DNA from: UBA1672 sp051967755
GTDB taxonomy: Bacteria > Pseudomonadota > Alphaproteobacteria > Micavibrionales > Micavibrionaceae
DNA length: 64,000 nt
Direction of reading: 5' to 3'
Assembly (NCBI GenBank): GCA_051967755.1
Contig: JBQDYD010000001.1
Span: forward strand, 124,001-188,000
The number at the start of each line of letters is the position of its first letter. Position 1 is the first letter of the stretch. The notes under the pieces are model-generated. The model saw nothing but the letters and a program-made list of their open reading frames with translations, had not been told where the DNA came from and made no database searches. Made by a program: the position numbers and the translations under genes. Below are positions 43,483 through 53,400 of the stretch, piece after piece.

Positions 43483-44904
43483 ATGAGTAAACAAGCAGAA
43501 CTTCTAAGTAATGTACCGGAATTTTCGGTCTCCGAACTGGCTTTTTCAGTGAAAAAGTCAATCGAGGATAATTTCGGCCGTGTTCGTGTACGCGGTGAAC
43601 TATCGCGTATATCAATCCCCAAATCAGGGCATATATATACAACATTAAAAGATGACAAAGCCGTCATTGATGCGATTTGTTGGCGCGGCGTGGTATCGAA
43701 ACTTTCTGTGCGCCCGGAAGAAGGTCTGGAGGTGATCTGCACCGGAAAAATGACAACATATCCGGGAAATTCAAAATACCAGCTTGTAATAGAATCCATG
43801 GAATTGGCAGGTGAAGGCGCACTTTTGAAAATGCTTGAGGAGCGCAAAAAGAAGCTGGCCGCCGAAGGGCTATTCGCGCCGGAACGAAAAAAAGCGCGCC
43901 CGTTTCTTCCCACCAGAATCGGCGTTGTAACATCGCCGACCGGCGCGGTCATTCGCGACATTTTACATCGCCTGCAAGATCGATTTCCCCGCCATGTTCT
44001 CGTCTGGCCTGTCAAAGTACAAGGTGACGGAGCGGCCGAAGAAATCACGCAGGCCATTGACGGATTTAACGCCCTTGATGAAACCCTGCGCCCTGACCTG
44101 ATCATTGTGGCACGCGGCGGCGGATCACTCGAAGATTTAATGCCTTTCAATGAAGAAAATGTCGTACGCGCCACCGCGCGCAGTGTAATTCCGATCATTT
44201 CTGCTGTTGGCCATGAAACCGACACAACCCTTATTGATTACGCATCAGACTTGCGTGCACCAACACCCACAGGCGCCGCAGAGGTTGCCGTACCTGTACG
44301 CCTCGACTTACTCGCGCAGGTTACGGACAATGAAAAACGCCTTATAAACGGCATCACACGGACATTGGCAGAACGAAAACACAGAACCGAAGCACTGGCG
44401 GCAAAACTGGGCGACCCCAAAAGATTACTGGAGCTCAAAACCCAGCATCTGGACCGCGCAGGGGATCGCATTGATCACGCATTGAGCACGTACATCTCAC
44501 GCAAACGGGATATTTTCATGAGAAGGGCTATGCGCTTAACACATCCCAAGCAAATGATCCAAAATCGATCTATCCACCTCTCCGGCCTCAGCGAGCGTTT
44601 GGTCAATACAGGAAAGAGAACGCTACAAGATAAAGACAAGTTACTGAAACGCAGCACGGAAAAGCTTGAAATATTATCGTTCGAAAATGTCCTAAACCGC
44701 GGATATGTAGTTGTTAGAGACGAGAATGGCACCCCGGTTACATCGGCAGATACATTGAAAAATGATCAAAACATATCCTTGCAGTTCAAAGGAAAGAAAC
44801 ATATCGACGCGCGCATAACAAAAGGCGAACCCAAAAGTCCGCCTAAAAAATCAAATAACAATAAAAAACCCGAGCCACCGAAAGATCAGGGATCGCTGTT
44901 TTAA
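43483..44904 (+). CDS. xseA: Exodeoxyribonuclease VII large subunit
   Basis: 473 residues. The N-terminal OB-fold ('FSVSELAFSVKKSIEDNFGRVRVRGEL' across 10-36) is followed by the catalytic region with 'VTSPTGAVIRDILHRL', 'ARGGGSLEDLMPFNEE' and 'SAVGHETDTTLIDYASDLRAPTPTGAAE' (about 228-255). A coiled-coil region and the closing 'NRGYVVVRDENG' domain complete it. It degrades single-stranded DNA together with XseB, which is not in the window. The C-terminal 30 residues are Lys/Pro rich. Its stop codon abuts the stop of the convergent gene. Confidence 0.96.
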   Translation: MSKQAELLSNVPEFSVSELAFSVKKSIEDNFGRVRVRGELSRISIPKSGHIYTTLKDDKAVIDAICWRGVVSKLSVRPEEGLEVICTGKMTTYPGNSKYQLVIESMELAGEGALLKMLEERKKKLAAEGLFAPERKKARPFLPTRIGVVTSPTGAVIRDILHRLQDRFPRHVLVWPVKVQGDGAAEEITQAIDGFNALDETLRPDLIIVARGGGSLEDLMPFNEENVVRATARSVIPIISAVGHETDTTLIDYASDLRAPTPTGAAEVAVPVRLDLLAQVTDNEKRLINGITRTLAERKHRTEALAAKLGDPKRLLELKTQHLDRAGDRIDHALSTYISRKRDIFMRRAMRLTHPKQMIQNRSIHLSGLSERLVNTGKRTLQDKDKLLKRSTEKLEILSFENVLNRGYVVVRDENGTPVTSADTLKNDQNISLQFKGKKHIDARITKGEPKSPPKKSNNNKKPEPPKDQGSLF

Positions 44905-46068
44905 CTATTTCACCTCTCTGAACAAAGCGTTGTTTGTAAACACACCGATAACATCATCCGAAATCACATATAATTTTTTCGCATTTTTGACCGCCGTTTC
45001 AATGATCAACTTTGCCTCATCAAAAGGCGTATCGGCGGCTAGCTCAACAAAGTCAGGCTCACTCTTAATTCGCGCATAATAATGAATCACCTTACTAGAA
45101 ACATCACTACCGAATAAATCCAACTTATATGTATTCCCATCAAAGACCGAACGACTTAAGGCAGGTTGCTTTTGTATAATTTCACCGGTTTTTTGATAAT
45201 TGACGCTTTTCCCCTCATCAGAGAAATCATTCAGCATCTCTTCATAGATGACGAGATAGGCTTCGATTTTTGTTTTATTTTCTAAAACCTCTGCCGCAAT
45301 CATTGAGGCAATAACAAGCTTTTCCTTATCTTTAAGCGTACGCTCCTTCATTGCGAAATCCAAAGACCTGTTCTGCACATCAACCACACGTTTAAAGCCG
45401 CGAACGACAAAAAAGCTGATCACAAACAGGGCCAAAATAAAGACCCCCATAAGCACAAACGCGCCTATCATGAAATTTTGACTTTGCGTTTCGGCCGAAC
45501 TTGTAAAATGATCACCCGAAGACCAAACACCAAGATTGCCATCCTGCGCATCACGTTCTGCATCGATATATGGTTTTTCAAACAAAGTTCCCTTAACAGC
45601 AGGACGATCCACACTTACATAGCCGTTTTGCAAAAGATACAAGCTCAGATCCTCACCAATCGCATTGGTGCACTGCCCCAGATACGCATCACTGCGCTTA
45701 CCCATCACTGTACATAATACAGACTTACCTTCAATTTTTCGCTCCAGCTCACCTCTGGCCTTCAAATTAAATACTGTTGCCTCTACGTTAACTTTCTCAA
45801 TTCCCCACAGCACAATACGGGTATTGCCGTCAATCAACAGATTAACGTCAGCCACAGAGACATTAAATGCCCTTTCCTCATTTAACGGAATTTCTAAATC
45901 GCTATTACCTGTTTCCGTCTTTTTCATAGCAACAGGAGACATCACAGCCGCGGCGTTACCATCACTTAATGAAGACGCATCACTGGCAAAACCCGTTTGC
46001 GGTACGGTAAGCATGGCCATATATAAAGATAATACCAAGAGAACTTTTGAAAGATGCTTCATCTTCAA
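44905..46068 (-). CDS. Secreted, membrane-anchored protein with a degenerate SNase-like domain
   Basis: 387 residues. Signal peptide (about 1-28); residues 72-183 have the thermonuclease (SNase) outline: 'RIVLWGIEKVNVEA', 'KIEGKSVLCTVMGKRSDAYLGQC', 'GEDLSLYLLQNGYV', and the closing 'ERDAQDGNLGVWSS'. In active SNases the first motif contains GIDxPE and the second DRYGR; here the acid/Pro-Glu and the catalytic Arg are not conserved (GIEKVNVEA and RSDAYLG), so it is probably not a nuclease. A transmembrane helix (200-222) is followed by a basic, helical cytoplasmic part (230-270) and a 120-residue C-terminal region I do not recognise. Orientation predicts the SNase-like part in the periplasm. 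A functional role is unknown; it abuts xseA convergently. Confidence 0.7.
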   Translation of the reverse strand: MKMKHLSKVLLVLSLYMAMLTVPQTGFASDASSLSDGNAAAVMSPVAMKKTETGNSDLEIPLNEERAFNVSVADVNLLIDGNTRIVLWGIEKVNVEATVFNLKARGELERKIEGKSVLCTVMGKRSDAYLGQCTNAIGEDLSLYLLQNGYVSVDRPAVKGTLFEKPYIDAERDAQDGNLGVWSSGDHFTSSAETQSQNFMIGAFVLMGVFILALFVISFFVVRGFKRVVDVQNRSLDFAMKERTLKDKEKLVIASMIAAEVLENKTKIEAYLVIYEEMLNDFSDEGKSVNYQKTGEIIQKQPALSRSVFDGNTYKLDLFGSDVSSKVIHYYARIKSEPDFVELAADTPFDEAKLIIETAVKNAKKLYVISDDVIGVFTNNALFREVK

Positions 46069-46232
46069 ATCATTTCTTTCCTATAAATATTAAACAAAAA
46101 TAATTACACGAAATACACTCAGAAATAGGGTACCAAAATAATACACAAAAAAAGATTAACAAAACGCAGAAATTTAACAAATGATGTATTTTTTTGTATT
46201 CAATACACCATGTTACCAGTTATGATTGGAAA

Positions 46233-46745
46233 ATGCGCGTTGAATATAAAGAATTGATGGAACACTTGGGCGTCGGCCATGAGCTATCTGCTTATGAGAC
46301 CAGACCCTGGTTTTTGCACGACCCGGATATGGGAATAACCTGTAGTGCAGAAGTACGTATCGGCCCGGGTGCAGATGATGTCGAAGCGGAAATTCAGTTT
46401 CTGTATGACGAAGATGATGCGCGTTATGAAGATGACTCAAGCTATGGCGGCCCCGAGCAAATCTTACTCATGCGGTTCCTTCCCAATCAGGAGGCCATCT
46501 GGACACCTGCCCTCATGTTTATTCGCGGTGAGGATTACCGCAATAAAATTCACAGCTGGGGTGAGCGCGGCTCGGCTTTTTTCACGGATTGTATCGGCGC
46601 CCTGCAAATGAATGAACTCCCCGATATTGATGAATTAATCGAAGAACATCTGGTCGATAAGAAACGCGGCGGACGCGGTCGTCGTGGTCGTGTTGGTAAA
46701 AAAGGCTTTAAAGTTCAGCAAAAGCCAATGGGCATGAAGACTTAA
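46233..46745 (+). CDS. Unknown acidic protein with an Arg/Gly-rich tail, next to the ter-like genes
   Basis: 170 residues, family not recognised. ATG 46233 with GGA four bases upstream is preferred over a TTG at 46194. Residues 1-130 are acidic and contain many Asp/Glu clusters ('DDVEAEIQFLYDEDDARYEDD'), tryptophans and a single Cys pair, and look globular with alternating strands ('QILLMRFLPNQEAIWTPALMFI'-like, residues 75-96). The last 30 residues switch to a strongly basic Arg/Gly tract ('KKRGGRGRRGRVGKKG'), like RNA-binding tails. It converges on terD with only six bases between stops. Its constant neighbour set could make it part of the module; that is inference. Confidence 0.65.
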   Translation: MRVEYKELMEHLGVGHELSAYETRPWFLHDPDMGITCSAEVRIGPGADDVEAEIQFLYDEDDARYEDDSSYGGPEQILLMRFLPNQEAIWTPALMFIRGEDYRNKIHSWGERGSAFFTDCIGALQMNELPDIDELIEEHLVDKKRGGRGRRGRVGKKGFKVQQKPMGMKT

Positions 46746-46751
46746 AACCGC

Positions 46752-47396
46752 CTAACCTGCGTGAACAATAATATCATAATCTGTTGCAATTTTTGCAAGA
46801 CCGCCTTCAATCAACTGCCCCACAGCCTCAAAGTGCCATTTTGGTCCCTGACGGTTTAAAGACGCAACCAACATTGCAGTCTCCCCCTTACTTTCTCGCA
46901 TATCATCAACAACATCATAACGCACAATCTCATTACTGTTAGATGCATTAACCAGACGAATATAGGGATTACGAACACTCGACATTTGTTGTTCTTTTTC
47001 TTCACCCTTGTAAATCGACATCACAAACATAACTTTGGTGATTTCAAAAGGAATCGCATTAAGGTCAATCGAAATACTTTCATCATCACCATCACCGGCA
47101 CCCGTTAAGTTATCACCGTTGTGAACAACTGCACCGTCTCTGGCTTCGAGGTTGTTATAAAAAACAAAATCTTCGTCTTTTACGGTTTTATCTTGGTTAT
47201 TCAGCAGAAAGCAACTGGCGTCCAAATCAAGCGTATCTGCATCAAATGCATTCAAAACCCAACCCACACCAATCAAAACATTGGTCATTGTCGGGTCTTT
47301 TTCCATCAGATTAACATCCTCCCCCTTTGAAATCCTGTTATCAGAGACTTCAACTTTTACATTATCAAGGGAGTCATCAAAAATATCATTTGGCAT
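46752..47396 (-). CDS. TerD-family calcium-binding stress protein
   Basis: 214 residues with a single TerD fold: 'ISKGEDVNLMEKDP', 'VLIGVGWVLNAFDADTLDLDASCFLL', split over residues 40-65, 'VFYNNLEARDGAVVHNGDNLTGAGDGDDESISIDLNAIP' across 78-116 and 'IYKGEEKEQQMSSVRNPYIRLVN'. The acidic loops (DLDAS and GDGDDES) correspond to the calcium sites of TerD proteins. The ter system gives tolerance to tellurite, phage and pore-forming colicins in enterobacteria through an unknown mechanism. It is 21 bases downstream of the antiporter gene and forms one unit with it and the TerA-like gene. No TerC, TerB or TerZ gene is in the window. Confidence 0.9.
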   Translation of the reverse strand: MPNDIFDDSLDNVKVEVSDNRISKGEDVNLMEKDPTMTNVLIGVGWVLNAFDADTLDLDASCFLLNNQDKTVKDEDFVFYNNLEARDGAVVHNGDNLTGAGDGDDESISIDLNAIPFEITKVMFVMSIYKGEEKEQQMSSVRNPYIRLVNASNSNEIVRYDVVDDMRESKGETAMLVASLNRQGPKWHFEAVGQLIEGGLAKIATDYDIIVHAG

Positions 47397-47417
47397 AGAT
47401 AAAAAACCTCTAAGTAA

Positions 47418-48404
47418 CTAGCTTGGCGTAATATTCGCCATATATATGTAGATATTATAACAGATATATGACAAGAAAAAGAAGCTTCCTGTAACGCGGC
47501 TAACTTTGCCTGTCAAAAACAAGATAATCGCAAAAATGAGCGTTACACCAAGCGTAATCCAGACATCAAAATTGCCAAGTTGCGGAGAGAAACTTCCTTG
47601 AAGAATTGGCTTTGACGCGGCGGCGGCACCAAGAATCATCAGGATATTAAACACATTCGATCCAATAATATTCCCGATCACCATGCCTGCCTGATTTTTA
47701 CGTGCTGCAATAATACTGGTGGAAAGCTCTGGCAGTGACGTACCAAACGCAACAATACTAAGCGCGATAACAGATTCAGGAATTTCCATTAAACCCGCGC
47801 TAACCTTGGCGCCCTTAACCAAAAACTCTGAGCCGACAGCAATACAGATCAGCCCGATAATTAAGGTACCTGCCGCGAAATATCCGTTTTTAAAAACAAC
47901 ATCCTCAAGCTCTTCAAGCTCAAAATCTGCATTTTTGGTGGTCATATATTGAATAAAGACATACCCACCTAAAACCACGAGCATAACAAAGCCTGCAATT
48001 CTGGAAATTTCACCGTTATATAAAAGAGCGGCTAGCGCAAAAGCCGAAAATAACATCAGACCTAAATCACGCATCAACTCTTTATTTACTTTCGCGCTCA
48101 GGGTCATAAATAATGAAGAACAGCCCAGAACAAGAAGAATGTTAGCAATATTTGATCCCAGCACGTTTCCAAGTGCAATCCCGGGCGAGCCTTGAAAGTT
48201 AGCAGCGACCGATACCACCAATTCAGGCAGCGATGTGCCGAATGCAATGATTGTGAAACCAATGACCATCGGAGAAATACCGTATCGGTTCGCAACATAT
48301 ACGGCCGCGTCAACCGCCCAGTTCCCGCCTTTAATCAGCATAATAATGCCAAGGAAAAGCGCACCTAGCGATAGGATCGTTGTGTCATAAAAAGTGAGTT
48401 CCAT
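47418..48404 (-). CDS. Ca2+/Na+ antiporter, CaCA family (YrbG type)
   Basis: 328 residues, ten helices in two homologous halves. Each half carries the alpha-repeat signature: 'FTIIAFGTSLPELVVSVAA' (about 53-71) and 'LSIVAFGTSLPELSTSIIAA' (about 215-234), with 'GNVLGSNIANILLVLG' and 'GNIIGSNVFNILMILG' after them, the classical CaCA repeats with the conserved Glu and Asn. It should extrude calcium against sodium or protons. It lies between two TerD-fold genes on the same strand with 20-base gaps, so it is presumably co-expressed with the calcium-binding proteins. Confidence 0.93.
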   Translation of the reverse strand: MELTFYDTTILSLGALFLGIIMLIKGGNWAVDAAVYVANRYGISPMVIGFTIIAFGTSLPELVVSVAANFQGSPGIALGNVLGSNIANILLVLGCSSLFMTLSAKVNKELMRDLGLMLFSAFALAALLYNGEISRIAGFVMLVVLGGYVFIQYMTTKNADFELEELEDVVFKNGYFAAGTLIIGLICIAVGSEFLVKGAKVSAGLMEIPESVIALSIVAFGTSLPELSTSIIAARKNQAGMVIGNIIGSNVFNILMILGAAAASKPILQGSFSPQLGNFDVWITLGVTLIFAIILFLTGKVSRVTGSFFFLSYICYNIYIYMANITPS

Positions 48405-48424
48405 GGAGATCTTTCCGGATAATT

Positions 48425-49174
48425 TTATGCGGGGCCTTTTTTACCGTCCGCCCATTCAAGACCATAGCCAAAGGCACGATCCATCTCTTGGTGACCGGGG
48501 AAATATTCAGTGCGGTTTGTTAATTTAATACCGTTACGAACATTTTCAATTTCGCCAACTGCACACAAACATAGCTTATCATCATGCGCGGACAATGTGA
48601 CATAAAGGTCATTCTCGCCGGGGACATCCAGCACGACTTGCGGTTTGATCAATGACCATGTCGGCGCGCCTTTATAGATATAAATATAAACAAGAAGGCG
48701 TTTAATCTCGCTCCACTTGCGGCCATTCACCAAAATATATTCATCGTGGCCTTCTGCATCGCCTGTACGCTCATCACCTGAAAGAGACATATAGGGAGGC
48801 TCATTAAAATCACCGAATTTTTCGCCAAATGCCTGAATAGAGCCACGTGTGCCATCTTGTAATTCATAAAGGCAACCAATATCCAAATCGACACCAACCT
48901 TCGTGACTTTTTTGAACCATTTGCCAAACAAGCCTGATTTTTCAACGCGGATATTATCCCAAGCCACGCCGATCAACATGGATTCAAAACCTTCGGGGCC
49001 CGGTGAAATCGAAATTGCCTGACCGGGGTCGCCAAGAAACTCACAGTTTTCCGGATGGTCACTTGCCTCACGATAACCTGCGGCGCCCAGTGATGCGCCA
49101 TGGCCGGAAAAATCCGCAATACTTTCGGATGCTCTTGCCAGAGATTCTGCTGAAGTTGGTTGTTTTTTTGCCAT
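48425..49174 (-). CDS. TerA-like TerD-fold protein
   Basis: 249 residues. An N-terminal Ser/Ala-rich lead (about 1-60) precedes a TerD-like domain with 'VGVDLDIGCLYELQDG', 'SGDERTGDAEGHDEYILVNG' and 'IKRLLVYIYIYKGAPTW', where the acidic turns sit at the calcium sites. The C-terminal 'ENDLYVTLSAHDDKLCLCAVGEIEN' and 'TEYFPGHQEMDRAFGYGLEW' are the TerA branch. First gene of a three-gene minus-strand unit (terA-like, antiporter, terD). The TerA symbol is not used because the exact subfamily cannot be fixed by eye. Confidence 0.85.
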   Translation of the reverse strand: MAKKQPTSAESLARASESIADFSGHGASLGAAGYREASDHPENCEFLGDPGQAISISPGPEGFESMLIGVAWDNIRVEKSGLFGKWFKKVTKVGVDLDIGCLYELQDGTRGSIQAFGEKFGDFNEPPYMSLSGDERTGDAEGHDEYILVNGRKWSEIKRLLVYIYIYKGAPTWSLIKPQVVLDVPGENDLYVTLSAHDDKLCLCAVGEIENVRNGIKLTNRTEYFPGHQEMDRAFGYGLEWADGKKGPA

Positions 49175-49282
49175 TTTATATCTGCCCCATGTTCATAACG
49201 CCCGACATTTCAAACACAATATCACTACAGACAGTATAAATAAAGCACCAAGCCACGGGATTTAAAGGGATGTGAGCAAGAC

Positions 49283-50338
49283 TTATAAATTGAGCGCCTT
49301 TCTTAAAAACGTCGTATCCATGAATACTTCTGTTTGCTCTACTTCATATCCTTTCTTTTTACCCCACCTTTTGACCATCCCCTGCCGTTCACCATCAGTT
49401 AAACGCACGATCACTAAATTCAGGGACGGAATAACATAAAGCCGCTGATTTCTGTGTCCTGCCGCCATACGCATATCAGTCGGCAATCCCTTTGCTTTGT
49501 TGATCGCGTACAAATCAGTTGAGCGACGCATCACAAGTGATTTATTCAAAACATGCATAGATGGTGTTTTATTGAGCCACCATGTCAAACCATAGGCGGG
49601 GTTTACCTCAGAGCCGACAAAACATTCTTCCAGCGCCTGTTTATCAATCAGTTGCTTTCCCTTCCATTGTCCGCCTTGCAAAACAAACTGCCCAAAGCGC
49701 GCCCATTCAAGGGCAGACACATCCGCGCCCATTGATAAAATCGGCATGTTATCTTTACCCACATCCCAATTTTTCGGCTTTATATTAAGGGGGTCAAGCA
49801 CCCGCGCCTGTAGATAGGCAACAGGGTTCTTATATTGCCCGCCCATTGTCGCGCTCAACTTGCGCTGCATCACCTCCCCGAATATTTGGAAATTCCCGGG
49901 CGCATATTCGAAATGTTCACCCGGTTTTGCCTCCATCCCCAGACGCACCGCATCGGCATATGTCGGGTATCGCCCGGGACGCGGGCTATCGATACCGCTG
50001 GTTAATGACAAAACCTGCCTGATCGTCACATCGCGTTTTGCGGGGTCATCCTGCCATTCCCGAATGGTTTCAGAAACCTTTTCATCCAAGGTCAATAGAC
50101 CGTCCTGCACCGCCGCCGCCGCCATAACACCTGAGAAACTTTTTGTCCCGCTAAAGAGTTCAACTTTCCTGTCTTGCGCGCCGCCATTAATATAATGCTC
50201 AAACACGACCTTGCCGTCTTTCATGACAACAGTCGCGATGCCCTCAGCCTTAGAGCTATAATCAGCCGCCTCTTGAAAGTCCGCATAGGCGGGAACAGAA
50301 AAAGTAAAAAGAAAAAATGTCGTTAGAAATATACGCAT
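49283..50338 (-). CDS. Secreted serine hydrolase of the class C beta-lactamase/esterase superfamily
   Basis: 351 residues with a signal peptide (cleavage near 'AYADF', residue 20). The SxxK motif is Ser63-Gly-Thr-Lys66 ('LFSGTKSFSG'); the second motif lies in 'FEYAPGNFQIFGEV' (Tyr...Asn), and the C-terminal 'AAGHRNQRLYVIPSLNLVIVRLTDGE' (residues 295-320) takes the place of the KTG strand with HRN. This matches the beta-lactamase-related serine hydrolases such as D-aminopeptidases and 6-aminohexanoate-dimer hydrolase, not resistance enzymes. It acts in the periplasm on an unknown amide or ester. It is separated from its neighbours by 76 and 108 bases. Confidence 0.87.
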   Translation of the reverse strand: MRIFLTTFFLFTFSVPAYADFQEAADYSSKAEGIATVVMKDGKVVFEHYINGGAQDRKVELFSGTKSFSGVMAAAAVQDGLLTLDEKVSETIREWQDDPAKRDVTIRQVLSLTSGIDSPRPGRYPTYADAVRLGMEAKPGEHFEYAPGNFQIFGEVMQRKLSATMGGQYKNPVAYLQARVLDPLNIKPKNWDVGKDNMPILSMGADVSALEWARFGQFVLQGGQWKGKQLIDKQALEECFVGSEVNPAYGLTWWLNKTPSMHVLNKSLVMRRSTDLYAINKAKGLPTDMRMAAGHRNQRLYVIPSLNLVIVRLTDGERQGMVKRWGKKKGYEVEQTEVFMDTTFLRKALNL

Positions 50339-50414
50339 GGTTTTGGCCCTCTCTCACGCCCTAAAACCTATACGTTTATTTTATGAATTGCATTCGAATT
50401 ATCAGAATATATCC

Positions 50415-53400
50415 CTACATTGTGATCAGCGTGCCTGAATCTTCAAGGCTTTGCGCATCACCAAGGCCGCACACACCATGCAGTTTCGCAATTTGCACAA
50501 AGTTATCTGCACCGCCATCAACATCAACAGACACAATTGTATTCGCCCCCTGTTGCGTAACTGTAACAAAGTCACTAATGGCATCAGTTAAGGCATCATA
50601 CCCCTCCAGAATATCAGAAAGATCGAGCCTGTCGCCTTCACCTGCCTCAAAATCAAACACATGATCTGATTTTGAATCAACCATATTATACACGATCGTA
50701 TCTGCGCCCGACCCTGTATAAATTTTATCGTTTCCTTCGCCAACGATGAATGTATCATCGCCCGATTGACCGAACATGCGGTCATTCCCCGCACCACCAA
50801 ACAGGGTATCATTACCGCTTGCGCCGTCTAAATGATCATTCCCTGTTCCGCCTTCGATATAATCGTCGCCTGCATTGCCCCACAACACATCATTTCCGCC
50901 ATCGCCGTAAATACTGACATCTCCGTACATAAACTGCTTGGATGTCAGATCGACAATATCATCGCCATCACCGGCGCGAATAATTTCAATATCTATGATA
51001 CGCGCAGTGTTATACCCATCAGGGTTTTCGCTATATCTGTCATCAAGGAACAGCGCCTCATCATCATCCCCCATAATCAGGGTATCTGTGCCCTCTCCGC
51101 CATCAAAATTATCATGACTGCGGTATCGCGGCGCGACAGTGACTTTATCGCCGTTAATCACGGCATCAGGCGCACCAACATTCCACGCCACAAAGCCGGA
51201 TGTCCAAATCGCGTCGTTACTATAGAGGAGCGTATCATCCCCCTCCCCGCCAAGCAGCTTGTCTGATCCGCCCAGCCCGTCAATAATATCGTCGCCCGCA
51301 CCGCCCGATAATACATCATTGCCTGACGTGCCGTTAATCACATCGTTAATGTCATTTAATGTGGTGATATCAAGGCTTGCGGTGTCTGTATCACCATTTA
51401 CATCACTGAGCGTATATTCAAATTGATCCATGACAGACGCCGTATCAGAATCAATGGCAAACGGGCTGTAGCTATATGCGCCTGTGCTGTTGATTGTTAA
51501 AATCCCATGATCGCCTGTCACCGTCACATCGCTGCCGTCATTTGGCACTGTCACGCTCGTCCCGCCAAAGGCCACAACCGAAACGGCCGTCCCGCCATCA
51601 GGGGAATCAGTATCATTATCCGTAACATTTCCTGTGACTGATCCGTCTTCATAATCAAAGCTGACCGCGTCATCCACCGCGTCAGGATCACCCAAATTCA
51701 AATCATCATTAATGGTGGTTATTTCTAGGGTCGCCGTATCCAGATCACCATCCACATCACCAAGCGTGTATTCGAATGTATCAACCACCGATTCCACAAC
51801 AGCGGAAATCGGGAACGGGCTATAGCTGTACGCGCCTGAATTATTGATCGTCAGCACGCCATTTGAACCCGTGATCGAAACATCAGACCCGTCGGTCGGA
51901 ACAGACACGGTCGTTACGCCAAATGTTACCTGCGTTAATAAGGTCGGCCCGTCAGGCGAAGCCACATCATTACCCGTTACATCCCCCGTCACTGATCCGT
52001 CATCAGAATTAAACGTCACCGCATCATTCACGGCATCTGGTTCACCCAAATCATAACTGTCATTCACAGTTGTGATATCAAGGGTGGCCGTATCCGTGTC
52101 ACCGTCAACATCACCAAGCGTGTAGCTGAATTGATCCATCACAGAGGCAACAGTCGGGCCAATTACATTGGGAGTATAGCTGTAGATACCTGTGTTATTA
52201 ATCGTCAAAACACCGTTATCACCGATAATCGTGACATTCGATCCGTCTGTCGGGACTGTAACCGAAGACGCACCAAAGGAAACTTCAGTCAGTAATGTTG
52301 GTGCATCGGGTGAGGCCACATCATTGCCCATCACATTACCTGTCACCGAACCGTCCGAGACATCAAAGCTAACCACGTCACCAACGGCGTCAGGTTCACC
52401 CAAATCATAACTATCATTCACAGTTGTGATGTCAAAGCTTGCCGTGTCGGTATCACCGTCGGCATCAGTCAGGGTATATTCGAATTCATCCGCAACCGAA
52501 GCGACTGTCGGTGATATAGAGTATGGTGCATAAATATATGCGCCCGTATTATTGATAACCAAGACACCATTTGGTGTAACAACATTTAAATCCGCTCCGT
52601 CCGTTGGCACTGTAAAGGTTGTTCCGTCAAATGTAACCTCAGTCACGGTTGTGCCACCATCAGGAGATGCAGAATCATTATCCATGACATTACCGGACAC
52701 TATGCCATCTGATGCATTGTTGCTTATTGCGTCATCAACGGCGTCGGGCGCACCCAGATTCGGCGGCGCAAGAAGGCTTAACAGGTCAAAAGAAGATCCG
52801 TCAGAAAATTCTGCCGTTTCAACCGTTAAATCAGGGTCACCTGAATAGAAACCCGTCACAGTAATCGCACTGGTTAGACCGCCGACATCTAAATCAATCT
52901 GAAGGTCATCACCAACCTGAGCAAATGTTAAATCCGTTAATATGATACCGTCTGTAAAAACAAGCGTGTCCATGCCGGACGTCTCAGTAATAATGTCCGT
53001 ACCATCACCCGGTGCAAACATGTAAACATCATTATCCGCGCCGCCTTCAAGGGTGTCCTGACCTGTACCACCATTAAGCGTATCATTGCCCGTCCAACCG
53101 ATCAGAATATCGTTATCTGCGCCACCATTCAGGGTGTCGTTACCGGGGCCACCATTTAAAATATCGTTCCCTAAACTGCCGCCTATCAAGTCATCGCCGA
53201 CATTCGCCCAAACAATATCATCGCCTTCCGCCATTTGAATTTCAGTATCACCAAGCACGACCGTATCGCTGGCCAGATTAATAATATCGTGGCCTGCGGC
53301 CATCAAAAACACTTCGAGATTTTCCAGTAAAATCGTTCCTGACGGATCTTCTAAAGAGAAAAATTGATTATGCGTTGAGCCAAGAAGGATATCAGCCGTA

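Noticed and set aside
43431..44225. 264-codon minus-strand frame opposite xseA
   Set aside because: The plus strand encodes a complete exonuclease VII subunit; the antisense protein is Ser/Arg rich with no recognisable domain.
46233..49174. Classical tellurite-resistance operon
   Set aside because: TerB, TerC and TerZ are missing; only the TerD-fold proteins are present, so tellurite resistance is not claimed.
49283..50338. Antibiotic-resistance beta-lactamase
   Set aside because: The SxxK motif is present but the third motif is HRN in place of KTG and the pattern fits esterase/amidase relatives.
51342..52757. CRISPR-like periodicity
   Set aside because: The period is 354 bases, diverged, in frame and coding; no short identical repeats with unique spacers anywhere in the window.
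51844..52848. Repeated plus-strand frames (MIVSTPFEP-like) in the RTX gene
   Set aside because: They recur at the 354-bp module period because they are the antisense of the VCBS modules, not separate genes.
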